DNA of 9,490 bases from assembly GCA_964371195.1 (NCBI GenBank), contig CAYJLD010000077.1, forward strand, positions 1 to 9,490, in the 5' to 3' direction. Positions 1 through 6,917 of the stretch are shown piece by piece. Made by a program: the position numbers and the translations under genes. This DNA comes from CAYJAD01 sp964371195. Lineage in GTDB: Bacteria; Desulfobacterota; Desulfovibrionia; Desulfovibrionales; Desulfovibrionaceae. Within the stretch, counting starts at the first letter, position 1. Each line of letters opens with the position of its first letter. The notes under the pieces were generated by a model that was not told where the DNA came from, made no database searches, and worked only from the letters and a program-made list of their open reading frames with translations.

Positions 1-83
1 AATCCATTGATTTATAGTATAGTCGACACCAAAAAATATAATAACATTATAAATAGTATATTTTTATTGGAAAATAGTAATAA

Positions 84-132
84 AAAAATTACCAGAAATA
101 AGAGCATGGAATGCGAATTTCTGGCAATTTTT
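84..132 (-). terminator. Imperfect 16-bp stem-loop with T-tract, terminator-like
   Basis: The arms at 84-99 and 117-132 pair over 16 positions with one A/C mismatch, around a 17-base loop. Read on the minus strand, the mismatch becomes a G-U wobble, and the stem is followed by a run of seven T, as in a Rho-independent terminator. Read on the plus strand, the stem ends in five T, so it could also end a plus-strand gene lying left of the window. The minus reading fits slightly better. The structure is seen directly; its function is inferred. Confidence 0.45.
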
Positions 133-310
133 GAAGCTCAAAGGGGCTTTTTTTGAGTGGCGGCTATCAAAATTTTCTGCAAAGAAAATTTTGCGCCGCG
201 TAAAATAAGCTGAATTAACTTCTGGCCTTCGCAAAGCTATATTTGAAGCGAGCGTGCCTTTTTAGAAAAATGCGTGAAACGCGTTTTTCAGAACCGACTA
301 GTATAGTTAG
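115..310 (+). repeat. Dispersed intergenic repeat, copy 1
   Basis: This stretch aligns with the reverse complement of about 9190-9387. The core at 212-291 matches 9208-9286 with three substitutions and one single-base gap (76 of 80 positions). Weaker similarity continues on both sides: leftward to the GAATTT at 115 through a shared TTTTTGAG block (149-157), and rightward to the TTAG at 307-310. The two copies come out almost equal in length (196 and 198 bp). The core contains an 11-bp stem with one G-T wobble (265-275 with 279-289, GAA loop). No transposase is present. It could be a MITE-like or REP-like family, or a conserved structured RNA element. Confidence 0.75.
160..199. repeat. Perfect 11-bp hairpin with GC-rich outer stem
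   Basis: CAAAATTTTCT (168-178) is exactly repeated in inverted orientation at 183-193 around a GCAA loop. Outside it, GCGGC (160-164) pairs with GCCGC (195-199) across a small internal loop. There is no T-tract after it, so it is not a typical terminator. It lies in the more divergent left half of repeat copy 1, and copy 2 does not keep this hairpin intact. Confidence 0.6.
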
Positions 311-329
311 TTTGCCAAGTTTTTGTAAA
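300..329 (-). promoter_or_regulatory. Promoter-like sequence inside the bamA downstream region
   Basis: On the minus strand, TTTACA (324-329) and TATACT (300-305) are separated by 18 bp, and each matches the sigma70 consensus at five of six positions. There is no gene immediately downstream, so it would serve only a non-coding transcript through repeat copy 1. AT-rich DNA yields such matches by chance, so confidence is low. Confidence 0.25.
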
Positions 330-341
330 ATAAGTTAATAA

Positions 342-377
342 AAAAATCCCCTACAACCGTCATCATAGGGGATTTTT
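342..377 (-). terminator. Rho-independent terminator of the bamA operon
   Basis: AAAAATCCCCTA (342-353) and TAGGGGATTTTT (366-377) form a perfect 12-bp stem around a 12-base loop. It starts 19 bp beyond the bamA stop codon, and on the minus strand it runs out into a T-rich tract. The stem is symmetrical with A and T flanks, so it could also stop transcription coming from the left on the plus strand. Confidence 0.9.
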
Positions 378-396
378 GTTTTTATAAGTTAGTATC

Positions 397-3126
397 CTAG
401 AAGAATTGGCCCATGGTAAATTCAAAGCGTCCAGTTGGTCTATTACCATCGTAGTCGTCTGAGAGTGGAATACCATAAGCTACGCGCAAGTCACCCATGG
501 GTGAACGCCAGCGTAATTCAAGACCAGCTGATGCTACTATGTGGCTGTTGATATCCATATAGCTTGAGTCAATGTTGAAGCCTGCATCAAAGAATGGAAC
601 AATGGCAAGACCGAGGTCTTCTTGGAATGTCCAGATATATTCTACGTTTAGAACACCCATTCTGTCGCCACCAATTCTATCATTATATTTTTCGTCTCGT
701 GGAGATAGAGCCGTATAGTCATAGCCGCGAATGGTATCAATGCCACCAATGTAGAAGCGTTCAAAAACAGGTACAACGCTACCGGATTGGTTTTCAAATA
801 CACCACCAAGACGACCACGAACGTGGAATACATGGTTATCAGCTATGCCATAGAAGCCTTGCCAGTCAACCATGGCTTTAACGAAGTTATCTGTACCGCC
901 AAGTCCACCACCACCATATTCAGCCCAAAGGCGAGTAATGGTACCTTCAGTAGGATTGGCACGATCATTGGTTGTATCACGAACGATACGTGCATTAATG
1001 GCACTAGTCCAGTTAATACCTTCGTAGTCAATAATTGTGGGTGAAGAGCTATCTTCTATATCATATAATTCATAACGTTCAAGACGATATCCACCACCAA
1101 TGGTAGTATACTCACCAATAGGATAGGCTAAACGGATAGTATCACCAAGTGTATCCTTGGTAAAGTCATCCCAATAATCATGGGTATAATAAAGGTCATT
1201 ACCAATTAATAGATCGGTGTCATAAAGGCGTGGGTTTGTAAAGGAGAAAATACCCGATGTACGACGCCAAGACAAGAAACCTTGTAATTGCAACCAGTAA
1301 CCACGACCAAATAGGTTACGCTCAGTAACAGATCCTGAAACACCAACGTCATAATAGGTGGAGTAGCCAATACCTGCCATAATGGCACCAGTATTGGTCT
1401 CTTTAACTTTAATTTTAAGGTCAACTTCTTCTGGTGAACCAGTAGGCACAAGCTCTGTATCCACAGATTCAAAATAACCTAGGCGATGAAGACGTGCTGT
1501 GGAGCGACGCATCTTAGCGCCTTCATAAACATCACCGTCTGCAAGGCGTAGTTCACGCAAAATAACATTGTCGCGAGTTCTGCTATTGCCTTCAACTATG
1601 GCACGACGAATATAAACCTTTTGTTTTTTGTTGACTAAATAACCAATACTAAGGGTTGGTGCACCAGACTCATCTTTAAGAATTTTTGTGTCAACCTCAG
1701 CAAAGGCATAACCATAATCACCATAGAAGTTGCTAAGACGCTTAGCATCTTCTTGCATTACGGTAAGGGAGAAGTATTTGTGTTCTTCTTGTTGGTCATC
1801 CATTTGAACAACGGTTAAAAGACGCTCTTCAGTATCAATGAGGTCGCCGCCAAATTGTATTTTATTAATGCTATAGCGCTGACCTTCGTTTACTTGGAAG
1901 GTAATATATATACCATCAGTTTTGTACTCAACTTCAGGAGCAGACACTTGTATATCTACAAAGCCTTCGTTAAGTCCAAAAGCAGCAATGGCGTTAGAAT
2001 CACGTTCAAGATATTCTTCTTCTAAAACACCAGTACCAGTAAACCAAGACAGCAAGCTACGTGGTTGTAAAGCCATGTAGTCAGAAATATCATCTTGATC
2101 TAGCTCACTGAGCCCCTCAATATTAACTTCTTGAATATATAGTTTATTTCCTTCATCAACTGAAAGAACAAGTCTTGCACCAACGCCACCATCTCGCCCA
2201 ATAACTTCAGGTGTAACAGCGGCTAAATAGTAACCTTCCTTACGATATAGCTCGGTAACGGTTTGCACGTCATCGGCAAGCAATTTTTCATTAAGGATAG
2301 CACCAGTTTTAGTGCTCATGGCAGCAAGTATATCTTCTTGATCAATTTCATCAGAGCCTAGGATTTGTATGCTATCAATGCGTGGTTTTTCCACCACATT
2401 AAAAACTAAAACATTACCAGCTTCTATGCTAGCATTTACATCGCTAAAGTAGCCCATATCCCAAACGCGCTTAACTTCTTCGTTAATTGCAGCAGCATCA
2501 GGTGTATCACCTCTACGAATGGACAAGCGCATAAGCACTGCGTCAGCATCCATAACCCGTAAACCTTCAACTTGAATATCTGAGATGGCGCCCTTTTGTA
2601 ATGTACCACCAGCTGCAAGAATTGGATTTGTACCTACTGCGGCTGGCTCTTGATTAACGAGCTTGCTAACGCGAGCGGTTAGTACATCAACCGCAGCGGC
2701 AAGTTCAATGATGCTACCTTTTTGCAAGGTCACAACATCAGGGATTTGATTGCTAGTAATGGGTACAATACGGGAGTCAAGAGTAAAGCCACCACCTAGT
2801 TGATTAAAAACACCATATACAACAGCAGCAACATTGGATGTAACACCCATGCGCCTTGCAGTTTGTAAATCTAGCGTTTCAACATTTTGCTGGTCAAGAA
2901 TACTTTGCGCTCTTGCCATAGGAACTACGCGTATTCCTTGACTTTGTAGCCTTTCAAGTAAGAGCTTTGGTACATCATTACGTAAATAGGCCATATCATC
3001 GCCAGCATTGACTTGATATGGCACAATGAGTACCTGTGGACCAGTGGCTTGTGCTGCATGCGCTACACTGGTTAAAAGAAGTAAAAAGCAAAGGATAGAT
3101 GCAAACTTAAACAGATGTTTTATCAT
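397..3126 (-). CDS. bamA: Outer-membrane protein assembly factor BamA with extra N-terminal domain
   Basis: BamA is the central subunit of the BAM complex, which folds beta-barrel proteins into the outer membrane. The 909-residue product begins with a clear signal peptide (basic start, hydrophobic run at 9-20, cleavage after AHA at about residue 24). An additional domain of about 130 residues follows (30-160). It reads like the alpha/beta fold of TolB-N/LpoB/CsgG-type proteins and is absent from E. coli BamA (about 810 residues). Five POTRA repeats then follow, roughly 180-248, 249-326, 327-415, 416-502 and 503-576. The barrel occupies about 577-909, with NLFGRG (604-609), the loop-6 motif IRGY (799-802, usually VRGF) and a terminal Phe typical of BAM substrates. 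The ATG is preceded by GGGAG (3133-3137) with a 6-base gap, inside the end of lolD. It is the last gene of its operon. Identity is certain; the extra domain's fold is inferred. Confidence 0.97.
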   Translation of the reverse strand: MIKHLFKFASILCFLLLLTSVAHAAQATGPQVLIVPYQVNAGDDMAYLRNDVPKLLLERLQSQGIRVVPMARAQSILDQQNVETLDLQTARRMGVTSNVAAVVYGVFNQLGGGFTLDSRIVPITSNQIPDVVTLQKGSIIELAAAVDVLTARVSKLVNQEPAAVGTNPILAAGGTLQKGAISDIQVEGLRVMDADAVLMRLSIRRGDTPDAAAINEEVKRVWDMGYFSDVNASIEAGNVLVFNVVEKPRIDSIQILGSDEIDQEDILAAMSTKTGAILNEKLLADDVQTVTELYRKEGYYLAAVTPEVIGRDGGVGARLVLSVDEGNKLYIQEVNIEGLSELDQDDISDYMALQPRSLLSWFTGTGVLEEEYLERDSNAIAAFGLNEGFVDIQVSAPEVEYKTDGIYITFQVNEGQRYSINKIQFGGDLIDTEERLLTVVQMDDQQEEHKYFSLTVMQEDAKRLSNFYGDYGYAFAEVDTKILKDESGAPTLSIGYLVNKKQKVYIRRAIVEGNSRTRDNVILRELRLADGDVYEGAKMRRSTARLHRLGYFESVDTELVPTGSPEEVDLKIKVKETNTGAIMAGIGYSTYYDVGVSGSVTERNLFGRGYWLQLQGFLSWRRTSGIFSFTNPRLYDTDLLIGNDLYYTHDYWDDFTKDTLGDTIRLAYPIGEYTTIGGGYRLERYELYDIEDSSSPTIIDYEGINWTSAINARIVRDTTNDRANPTEGTITRLWAEYGGGGLGGTDNFVKAMVDWQGFYGIADNHVFHVRGRLGGVFENQSGSVVPVFERFYIGGIDTIRGYDYTALSPRDEKYNDRIGGDRMGVLNVEYIWTFQEDLGLAIVPFFDAGFNIDSSYMDINSHIVASAGLELRWRSPMGDLRVAYGIPLSDDYDGNRPTGRFEFTMGQFF

Positions 3127-3802
3127 ACAAAACTCCCGAACGAAGTTCTAAGCTTCGTCCCATACTAGCTGCCAATTCATTATTATGTGTTACCACTACC
3201 AAGGTCATGTTCAACTCACGATTCAAGTCCAAAAGTAGTTCACCAACTTTTGCTCCAGATTGAGTATCAAGATTTCCTGTAGGTTCATCTGCTAATAATA
3301 CACGTGGTTGCATAAGAATAGCGCGTGCAATGGCAGCGCGTTGCCTCTCCCCACCAGACAATGTGGTGACCTTATGTTCCATTCTATTAGCAAGACCAAC
3401 TCTTTCTAACATTTCTCCAGACTTTTGTATAGCCTTCTTATGGGACATTCCGCTAATAATTGCCTGCATAGCCACGTTTTCAAGGGTAGAAAACTCTGGC
3501 AAAAGGTGGTGAAATTGGAATACAAAACCCACGAAATTATTACGAAAATATGCCTTTTCGTCTGCTGACTTTTGCCCTATATCAGAGCCATCAAAAAAAA
3601 TTTTTCCGTTGCTTGGAATATCTAATCCACCCATGAGATGCAAAAGGGTAGACTTGCCAGAACCAGATGCACCAACAATGGCCAAAGACTCTCCCCTATG
3701 AATTATCATACTAAGATCATTTAATATATTTATAGAGTCGTTGGCAGTGGCATAGCTTTTAGCTACATTTTGGAATTCATATAGTACCTGCGGCTTATTC
3801 AT
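3107..3802 (-). CDS. lolD: Lipoprotein-releasing ABC transporter ATP-binding protein LolD
   Basis: LolD is the cytoplasmic ATPase that powers extraction of mature lipoproteins from the inner membrane and their transfer to the carrier LolA. The 231-residue product has a complete nucleotide-binding domain: Walker A GASGSGKST (44-52), Q-loop Gln96 followed by FHHLLPEFSTLEN, signature LSGGE (148-152), Walker B VLLADEP (168-174) and H-loop His206. The Q-loop region and GNLD after Walker B are typical of the LolD/MacB branch. Its ATG overlaps the end of the permease gene by 8 bp, with AGAGG (3812-3816) 9 bases upstream. Its own end overlaps the start of bamA by 20 bp, so the three genes are likely translationally coupled. 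Pairing with the adjacent LolC/E permease, rather than MacB or FtsX, supports the Lol assignment. Confidence 0.95.
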   Translation of the reverse strand: MNKPQVLYEFQNVAKSYATANDSINILNDLSMIIHRGESLAIVGASGSGKSTLLHLMGGLDIPSNGKIFFDGSDIGQKSADEKAYFRNNFVGFVFQFHHLLPEFSTLENVAMQAIISGMSHKKAIQKSGEMLERVGLANRMEHKVTTLSGGERQRAAIARAILMQPRVLLADEPTGNLDTQSGAKVGELLLDLNRELNMTLVVVTHNNELAASMGRSLELRSGVLYDKTSV

Positions 3803-5060
3803 AGCGTAAAGCCTCTGCTGGTTCTAAACGTGATGCTTGACGTGCTGGATAGATAGTTGCTAAAAAACAAAGTAACATAGCGCAAACACCTACTAAAATG
3901 GTGTCAGACCATGTTAATAATATGGGTAAATGGTCAATGGTATAAACACCCTTAGGTAGTTTAATAAATTGATAGTGTTTTAATAATAGCGCTAAGCTTA
4001 TGCCAAGCACATATCCAAGGGCTGTACCCACAAGGCCAATAATTGTACCCTGTAGCATGAATATATGTTTTATCATGCTACGTGTGGCGCCCATAGACAT
4101 TAATATAGCGATATCTCTTGTTTTTTCCATAACTAGCATAACTAATGTTGTGACAATAGAAAAAGAACCAATAAGCACTACCATGGCAAGCAATATAAAC
4201 ATACCCACCTTTTCAAGCTCTAAAGCTGCAAAAAGATTAGCATTCATCTCCATCCAATGCCGCACATAATAGGGCGAACCTAACTTTTCTTCAACCATTT
4301 TGGCTGTTTCATCGGCGGTATAAAGGTCTTTTACGGCAATTTCAATACCAGAAATACGCTTATCAGGTAAACCAAGTACAGCTCTTGCAGCATCTAGTGA
4401 CACAAAGCCAAGCGATGCGTCATATTCAAACATGCCAGTCTTAAATATACCAACAACCTTAAAGGGTTTCACAGTGGGAGTAAAACCAGCTGTACTTTTT
4501 TGGCCTGAAGCTGATAGTAAGTTCACTCTACTATCTAAGCCTAGATGTAAGCGCTTTGCAAGCTCAGCCCCCACAATAATGCCTGGTATTCTACCAGCCT
4601 TGGTACTGGGGTCTTGTTCAAGTCCAGCTATGGAACCCTCTTGCATATTGCTTAGTATGGACAATACCTTGGGTGCGCTTTGTGTATCAATACCGCGCAA
4701 AATAAGTCCTTTTACTCCATTGGGTGAAGACAACATAACTTCAGTATACAAAAAAGGAGTGGCTCCACTAACACCTTCTGTATCTAAGATATTTTGCATT
4801 ACTTGGGGTGAGTTTTCTAAACTACCTGGAATATAAGACATTACAATGGCATGGGCGTTTGCACCAAGAATTTTATCACGAATATCAGTAGTAAAACCAT
4901 TATACACGCCAAGTACCACCACCAATGCCCCTACTCCCAAGGCTACACCAAGGATGGACATAATGGATATAACATATATAAAGGTTTGCCTACGCTTAGA
5001 AAAAAGATAGCGCAAAGCAATAAATAGCTCAAAAGCCAAAGGTGGTTTTTTTTTCGTCAT
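3795..5060 (-). CDS. lolE: Lipoprotein-releasing system permease, LolC/LolE family
   Basis: This is the inner-membrane partner of LolD. Counting from the TTG at 5078 (427 residues), it has the family layout: one membrane segment near the N-terminus (about 32-58), a large periplasmic MacB-like domain (about 59-288), then three membrane segments (about 291-317, 337-366 and 391-411). The end, YPARQASRLEPAEALRYE, is characteristic. Only one permease gene is present beside lolD, whereas E. coli has separate lolC and lolE, so a homodimer is likely and the C-versus-E label is arbitrary. I chose the ATG at 5060 (421 residues) because the upstream TTG lacks a ribosome site; the ATG's own site is weak (GAG, 7 bases upstream). 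Nine consecutive A follow the second codon. The gene lies 76 bp after lysS with no clear terminator between them, so co-transcription is likely. Confidence 0.93.
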   Translation of the reverse strand: MTKKKPPLAFELFIALRYLFSKRRQTFIYVISIMSILGVALGVGALVVVLGVYNGFTTDIRDKILGANAHAIVMSYIPGSLENSPQVMQNILDTEGVSGATPFLYTEVMLSSPNGVKGLILRGIDTQSAPKVLSILSNMQEGSIAGLEQDPSTKAGRIPGIIVGAELAKRLHLGLDSRVNLLSASGQKSTAGFTPTVKPFKVVGIFKTGMFEYDASLGFVSLDAARAVLGLPDKRISGIEIAVKDLYTADETAKMVEEKLGSPYYVRHWMEMNANLFAALELEKVGMFILLAMVVLIGSFSIVTTLVMLVMEKTRDIAILMSMGATRSMIKHIFMLQGTIIGLVGTALGYVLGISLALLLKHYQFIKLPKGVYTIDHLPILLTWSDTILVGVCAMLLCFLATIYPARQASRLEPAEALRYE

Positions 5061-5136
5061 TGTTGTGCTCAAAGGCAAATTGATAAAAAATATAAAGCTT
5101 AAACAAAGGTAAGGTTTTCTTTTCTTATAATACCAA

Positions 5137-6723
5137 CTATGCTTCGTGTTTAAGTAATGGGAATAATATAACTTCGCGGATTGAATGAGAATCCGTAAGT
5201 AGCATAACTAATCTATCTATGCCAACACCTTGTCCAGCAGCTGGGGGCATGGCATATTCTAATGCACGTAAATAATCTTCGTCCATAGCACAGGCTTCTT
5301 CGTCTCCAGCTTCTTTATCGCGTACTTGGGCTTCAAAGCGTGCGCGTTGATCCATCGGGTCATTTAATTCAGAAAAAGCATTGGCCATTTCACGTCCACT
5401 AATAAAAAGTTCATAACGATCGGTTACATCAGGATTTTCATCATTACGACGCGATAATGGCGAAATTTCTGTAGGATAGTGATAAATAAAATGTGGCTGA
5501 ATTAATTTAGGCTCCACATCCAAATCAAATAATCTTGTCTGTAACTTAACAAGACTTTCACCAGGGCTTAACTTTTCACCCCTATCACGCACATATTTTG
5601 TAACGCGTTCAATATCATTATAAAAATCTGGACTGTGCCCACCTATACTTTCTAAGGAGTCATAAAATGAACATCGCTTCCAAGTACCTGGGGTCAAGTC
5701 AATTTCTTGTTCTTGATAGGTGATTTTTGTTGTTCCACATACCTTTTCAGCTAAATATCCAAACAGTTCTTCCGTTAAATCCATGAGGTTTTCAAAGGTG
5801 GCATAAGCCCAATAAAATTCACACATGGTAAACTCAGGGTTATGACGAGTAGAAATGCCCTCATTGCGGAAATTTCGGTTAATTTCAAAAACTTTTTCAA
5901 GCCCCCCAACTAAGAGACGTTTTAAATATAGCTCGGGTGCAATACGCATATATAATTGCATATCAAGGGCATTATGATGGGTAGTAAATGGTCTTGCGGC
6001 AGCCCCACCTGCAATGGGATGCATCATAGGAGTTTCTACTTCCAAAAAGCCTTTATCTTCCATAAAATGGCGGAACTCTTTTACAATTTGACTGCGTTTT
6101 TGAAAAATATCCCTTGCTCTTGGGGTAACAATCAAATCAACATAGCGTTGACGGTAGCGTGTTTCCATATCCTTTAGGCCATGATATTTTTCTGGTAAAG
6201 GACGAATGGAACGAGACAGTAAACGTACCGACTCACAATAAAGAGTCAATTCTCCAGTTTGAGTAAGGAAAAGATGTCCTATAACTCCAACAATATCACC
6301 AATGTCAAACTTTTTAAATATGGCATAGGCTTCGCCCATATCTTCTTTAACAGCATAGCATTGCATGCGCCCACTTTGATCCATAACATGAAAAAATGTA
6401 GCCTTACCAAAGGAGCGCAAAGCCATAATACGTCCGGCAAGGGCAAACTTGGTTTGCTCCATCTTTTCAAGATCTTGAACATCAAGACCTTCAAATTCAC
6501 GTAATATGTCAGCTATATAATGCTCTTTTTTAAAGTCGTTGGGGAATAATGGAACCTCCTGATCTAAAAGGTCGCAAGACTTTACCACACGATTTTTAAC
6601 AACTTCGTTAAGATCATCGCGTTCAGCAAAGCTCTCCAGCATAGGAGTAAAGTACGCTACATGCGGCGACTTACTCGCAATTTTAACGGGCTTACGCTTA
6701 ACTTTTTGCTCCCTATGTTCCAC
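5137..6723 (-). CDS. lysS: Lysyl-tRNA synthetase, class II
   Basis: This enzyme charges tRNA-Lys with lysine in the cytoplasm using ATP. Numbered from the TTG at 6726, it has an OB-fold anticodon-binding domain (about 93-170). The class II catalytic core follows: motif 1 around FMEDKGFLEVETP (221-233), motif 2 with FRNEGISTRHNPEFT (286-300) and motif 3 GQGVGIDRL (498-506), whose Arg505 contacts ATP. The lysine-pocket region GREMANAFSELNDP (444-457) is intact. Start choice: TTG (6726) and GTG (6723) are adjacent codons, and AGGAG (6731-6735) is 7 bases from the GTG but only 4 from the TTG, so GTG is preferred. The first ATG is 6642 and has no ribosome site, but the family's usual start appears to lie near there. 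The Lys-rich 27-residue extension is therefore unusual. A perfect TATAAT lies just upstream (6747-6752). Confidence 0.95.
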   Translation of the reverse strand: MEHREQKVKRKPVKIASKSPHVAYFTPMLESFAERDDLNEVVKNRVVKSCDLLDQEVPLFPNDFKKEHYIADILREFEGLDVQDLEKMEQTKFALAGRIMALRSFGKATFFHVMDQSGRMQCYAVKEDMGEAYAIFKKFDIGDIVGVIGHLFLTQTGELTLYCESVRLLSRSIRPLPEKYHGLKDMETRYRQRYVDLIVTPRARDIFQKRSQIVKEFRHFMEDKGFLEVETPMMHPIAGGAAARPFTTHHNALDMQLYMRIAPELYLKRLLVGGLEKVFEINRNFRNEGISTRHNPEFTMCEFYWAYATFENLMDLTEELFGYLAEKVCGTTKITYQEQEIDLTPGTWKRCSFYDSLESIGGHSPDFYNDIERVTKYVRDRGEKLSPGESLVKLQTRLFDLDVEPKLIQPHFIYHYPTEISPLSRRNDENPDVTDRYELFISGREMANAFSELNDPMDQRARFEAQVRDKEAGDEEACAMDEDYLRALEYAMPPAAGQGVGIDRLVMLLTDSHSIREVILFPLLKHEA

Positions 6724-6730
6724 CAATACT

Positions 6731-6735
6731 CTCCT
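6731..6735 (-). promoter_or_regulatory. Ribosome binding site deciding the lysS start
   Basis: On the minus strand, AGGAG lies 7 bases before a GTG (6721-6723) and 4 bases before a TTG (6724-6726). Neither the later ATG at 6642 nor its surroundings has a comparable site. This favours a GTG start and a genuine N-terminal extension of the synthetase. Confidence 0.6.
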
Positions 6736-6746
6736 AACAACAAGAA

Positions 6747-6775
6747 ATTATAAATTTTACATTCTTAAACAAGCT
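6747..6775 (-). promoter_or_regulatory. Likely promoter of lysS-lolE-lolD-bamA
   Basis: A perfect TATAAT -10 box (6747-6752 on the minus strand) lies where transcription would start near 6740, leaving a short leader that still includes the AGGAG site. The -35 region is poor: no TTGACA-like hexamer is correctly spaced, the nearest being GCTTGT at 16 bp. A perfect TTGACA farther upstream (6834-6839) has only a weak -10 partner. The gap of about 190 bp after the preceding gene supports a new transcription start here. Confidence 0.45.
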
Positions 6776-6850
6776 TAACATAAACAATATTGTCTGTGCC
6801 TAAAGCAAAGTAGATGTTATTGTTTCAATAGCTTGTCAAAGCAAAGAAGT

Positions 6851-6892
6851 GCACACACTATGACAATGTGCAATAAAAATCAATAGCTATTG
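6851..6892. promoter_or_regulatory. Palindromes between the U32 gene and lysS
   Basis: Two small inverted repeats lie in this gap: TGCACA and TGTGCA separated by 11 bases (about 6850-6872), and the perfect 12-base palindrome CAATAGCTATTG (6881-6892). On the minus strand the second is followed by ATTTTTATTG, so it might act as a weak terminator for the U32 gene. Both could instead be protein-binding sites. No known operator was recognised. Confidence 0.3.
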
Positions 6893-6917
6893 TTGTACAT
6901 ACATCTATCAGAATTAA

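Larger units (their letters stand above)
84..294 (-). ncRNA. Candidate small structured RNA (promoter to terminator)
   Basis: On the minus strand, a promoter-like pair (TTTACA, 18-bp spacer, TATACT; 300-329) would start a transcript near base 294. The transcript would cross the dispersed repeat, with its hairpins at 265-289 and 168-193, and end at the T-tract stem-loop at 84-132. That makes an RNA of roughly 210 nt with no long reading frame. It lies downstream of the strong bamA terminator, so it would be a separate unit. The second repeat copy lacks the promoter-like bases. This is an inference from the arrangement of signals and no known RNA family was recognised. Chance matches in AT-rich DNA are a real alternative. 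Confidence 0.2.
1..396. other. Gene-free flank downstream of bamA
   Basis: No protein-coding gene of convincing length is visible on either strand. The stretch is very AT-rich at its left end (1-100). It holds four structures, listed separately: a terminator-like stem-loop (84-132), a repeat copy (about 115-310) containing a perfect hairpin (168-193), a promoter-like sequence on the minus strand (300-329), and the bamA terminator (342-377). The nearest gene to the left is outside the window, so it is unknown which neighbour the left half belongs to. Confidence 0.6.

Noticed and set aside
594..1044. Plus-strand open frames of 85 to 95 codons inside bamA
   Set aside because: Antisense to the conserved barrel region of bamA, with unnatural amino-acid composition (many His, Gln and Cys) and no family resemblance.
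4432..4836. A 134-codon open frame on the plus strand inside lolE
   Set aside because: It lies wholly antisense to a well-supported permease gene, shows no recognisable domain and has no ribosome site that stands out.
5061..5136. Terminator or promoter between lysS and lolE
   Set aside because: Only very weak stems (4 bp) and scattered T-runs were found, so read-through into lolE is the simpler reading.
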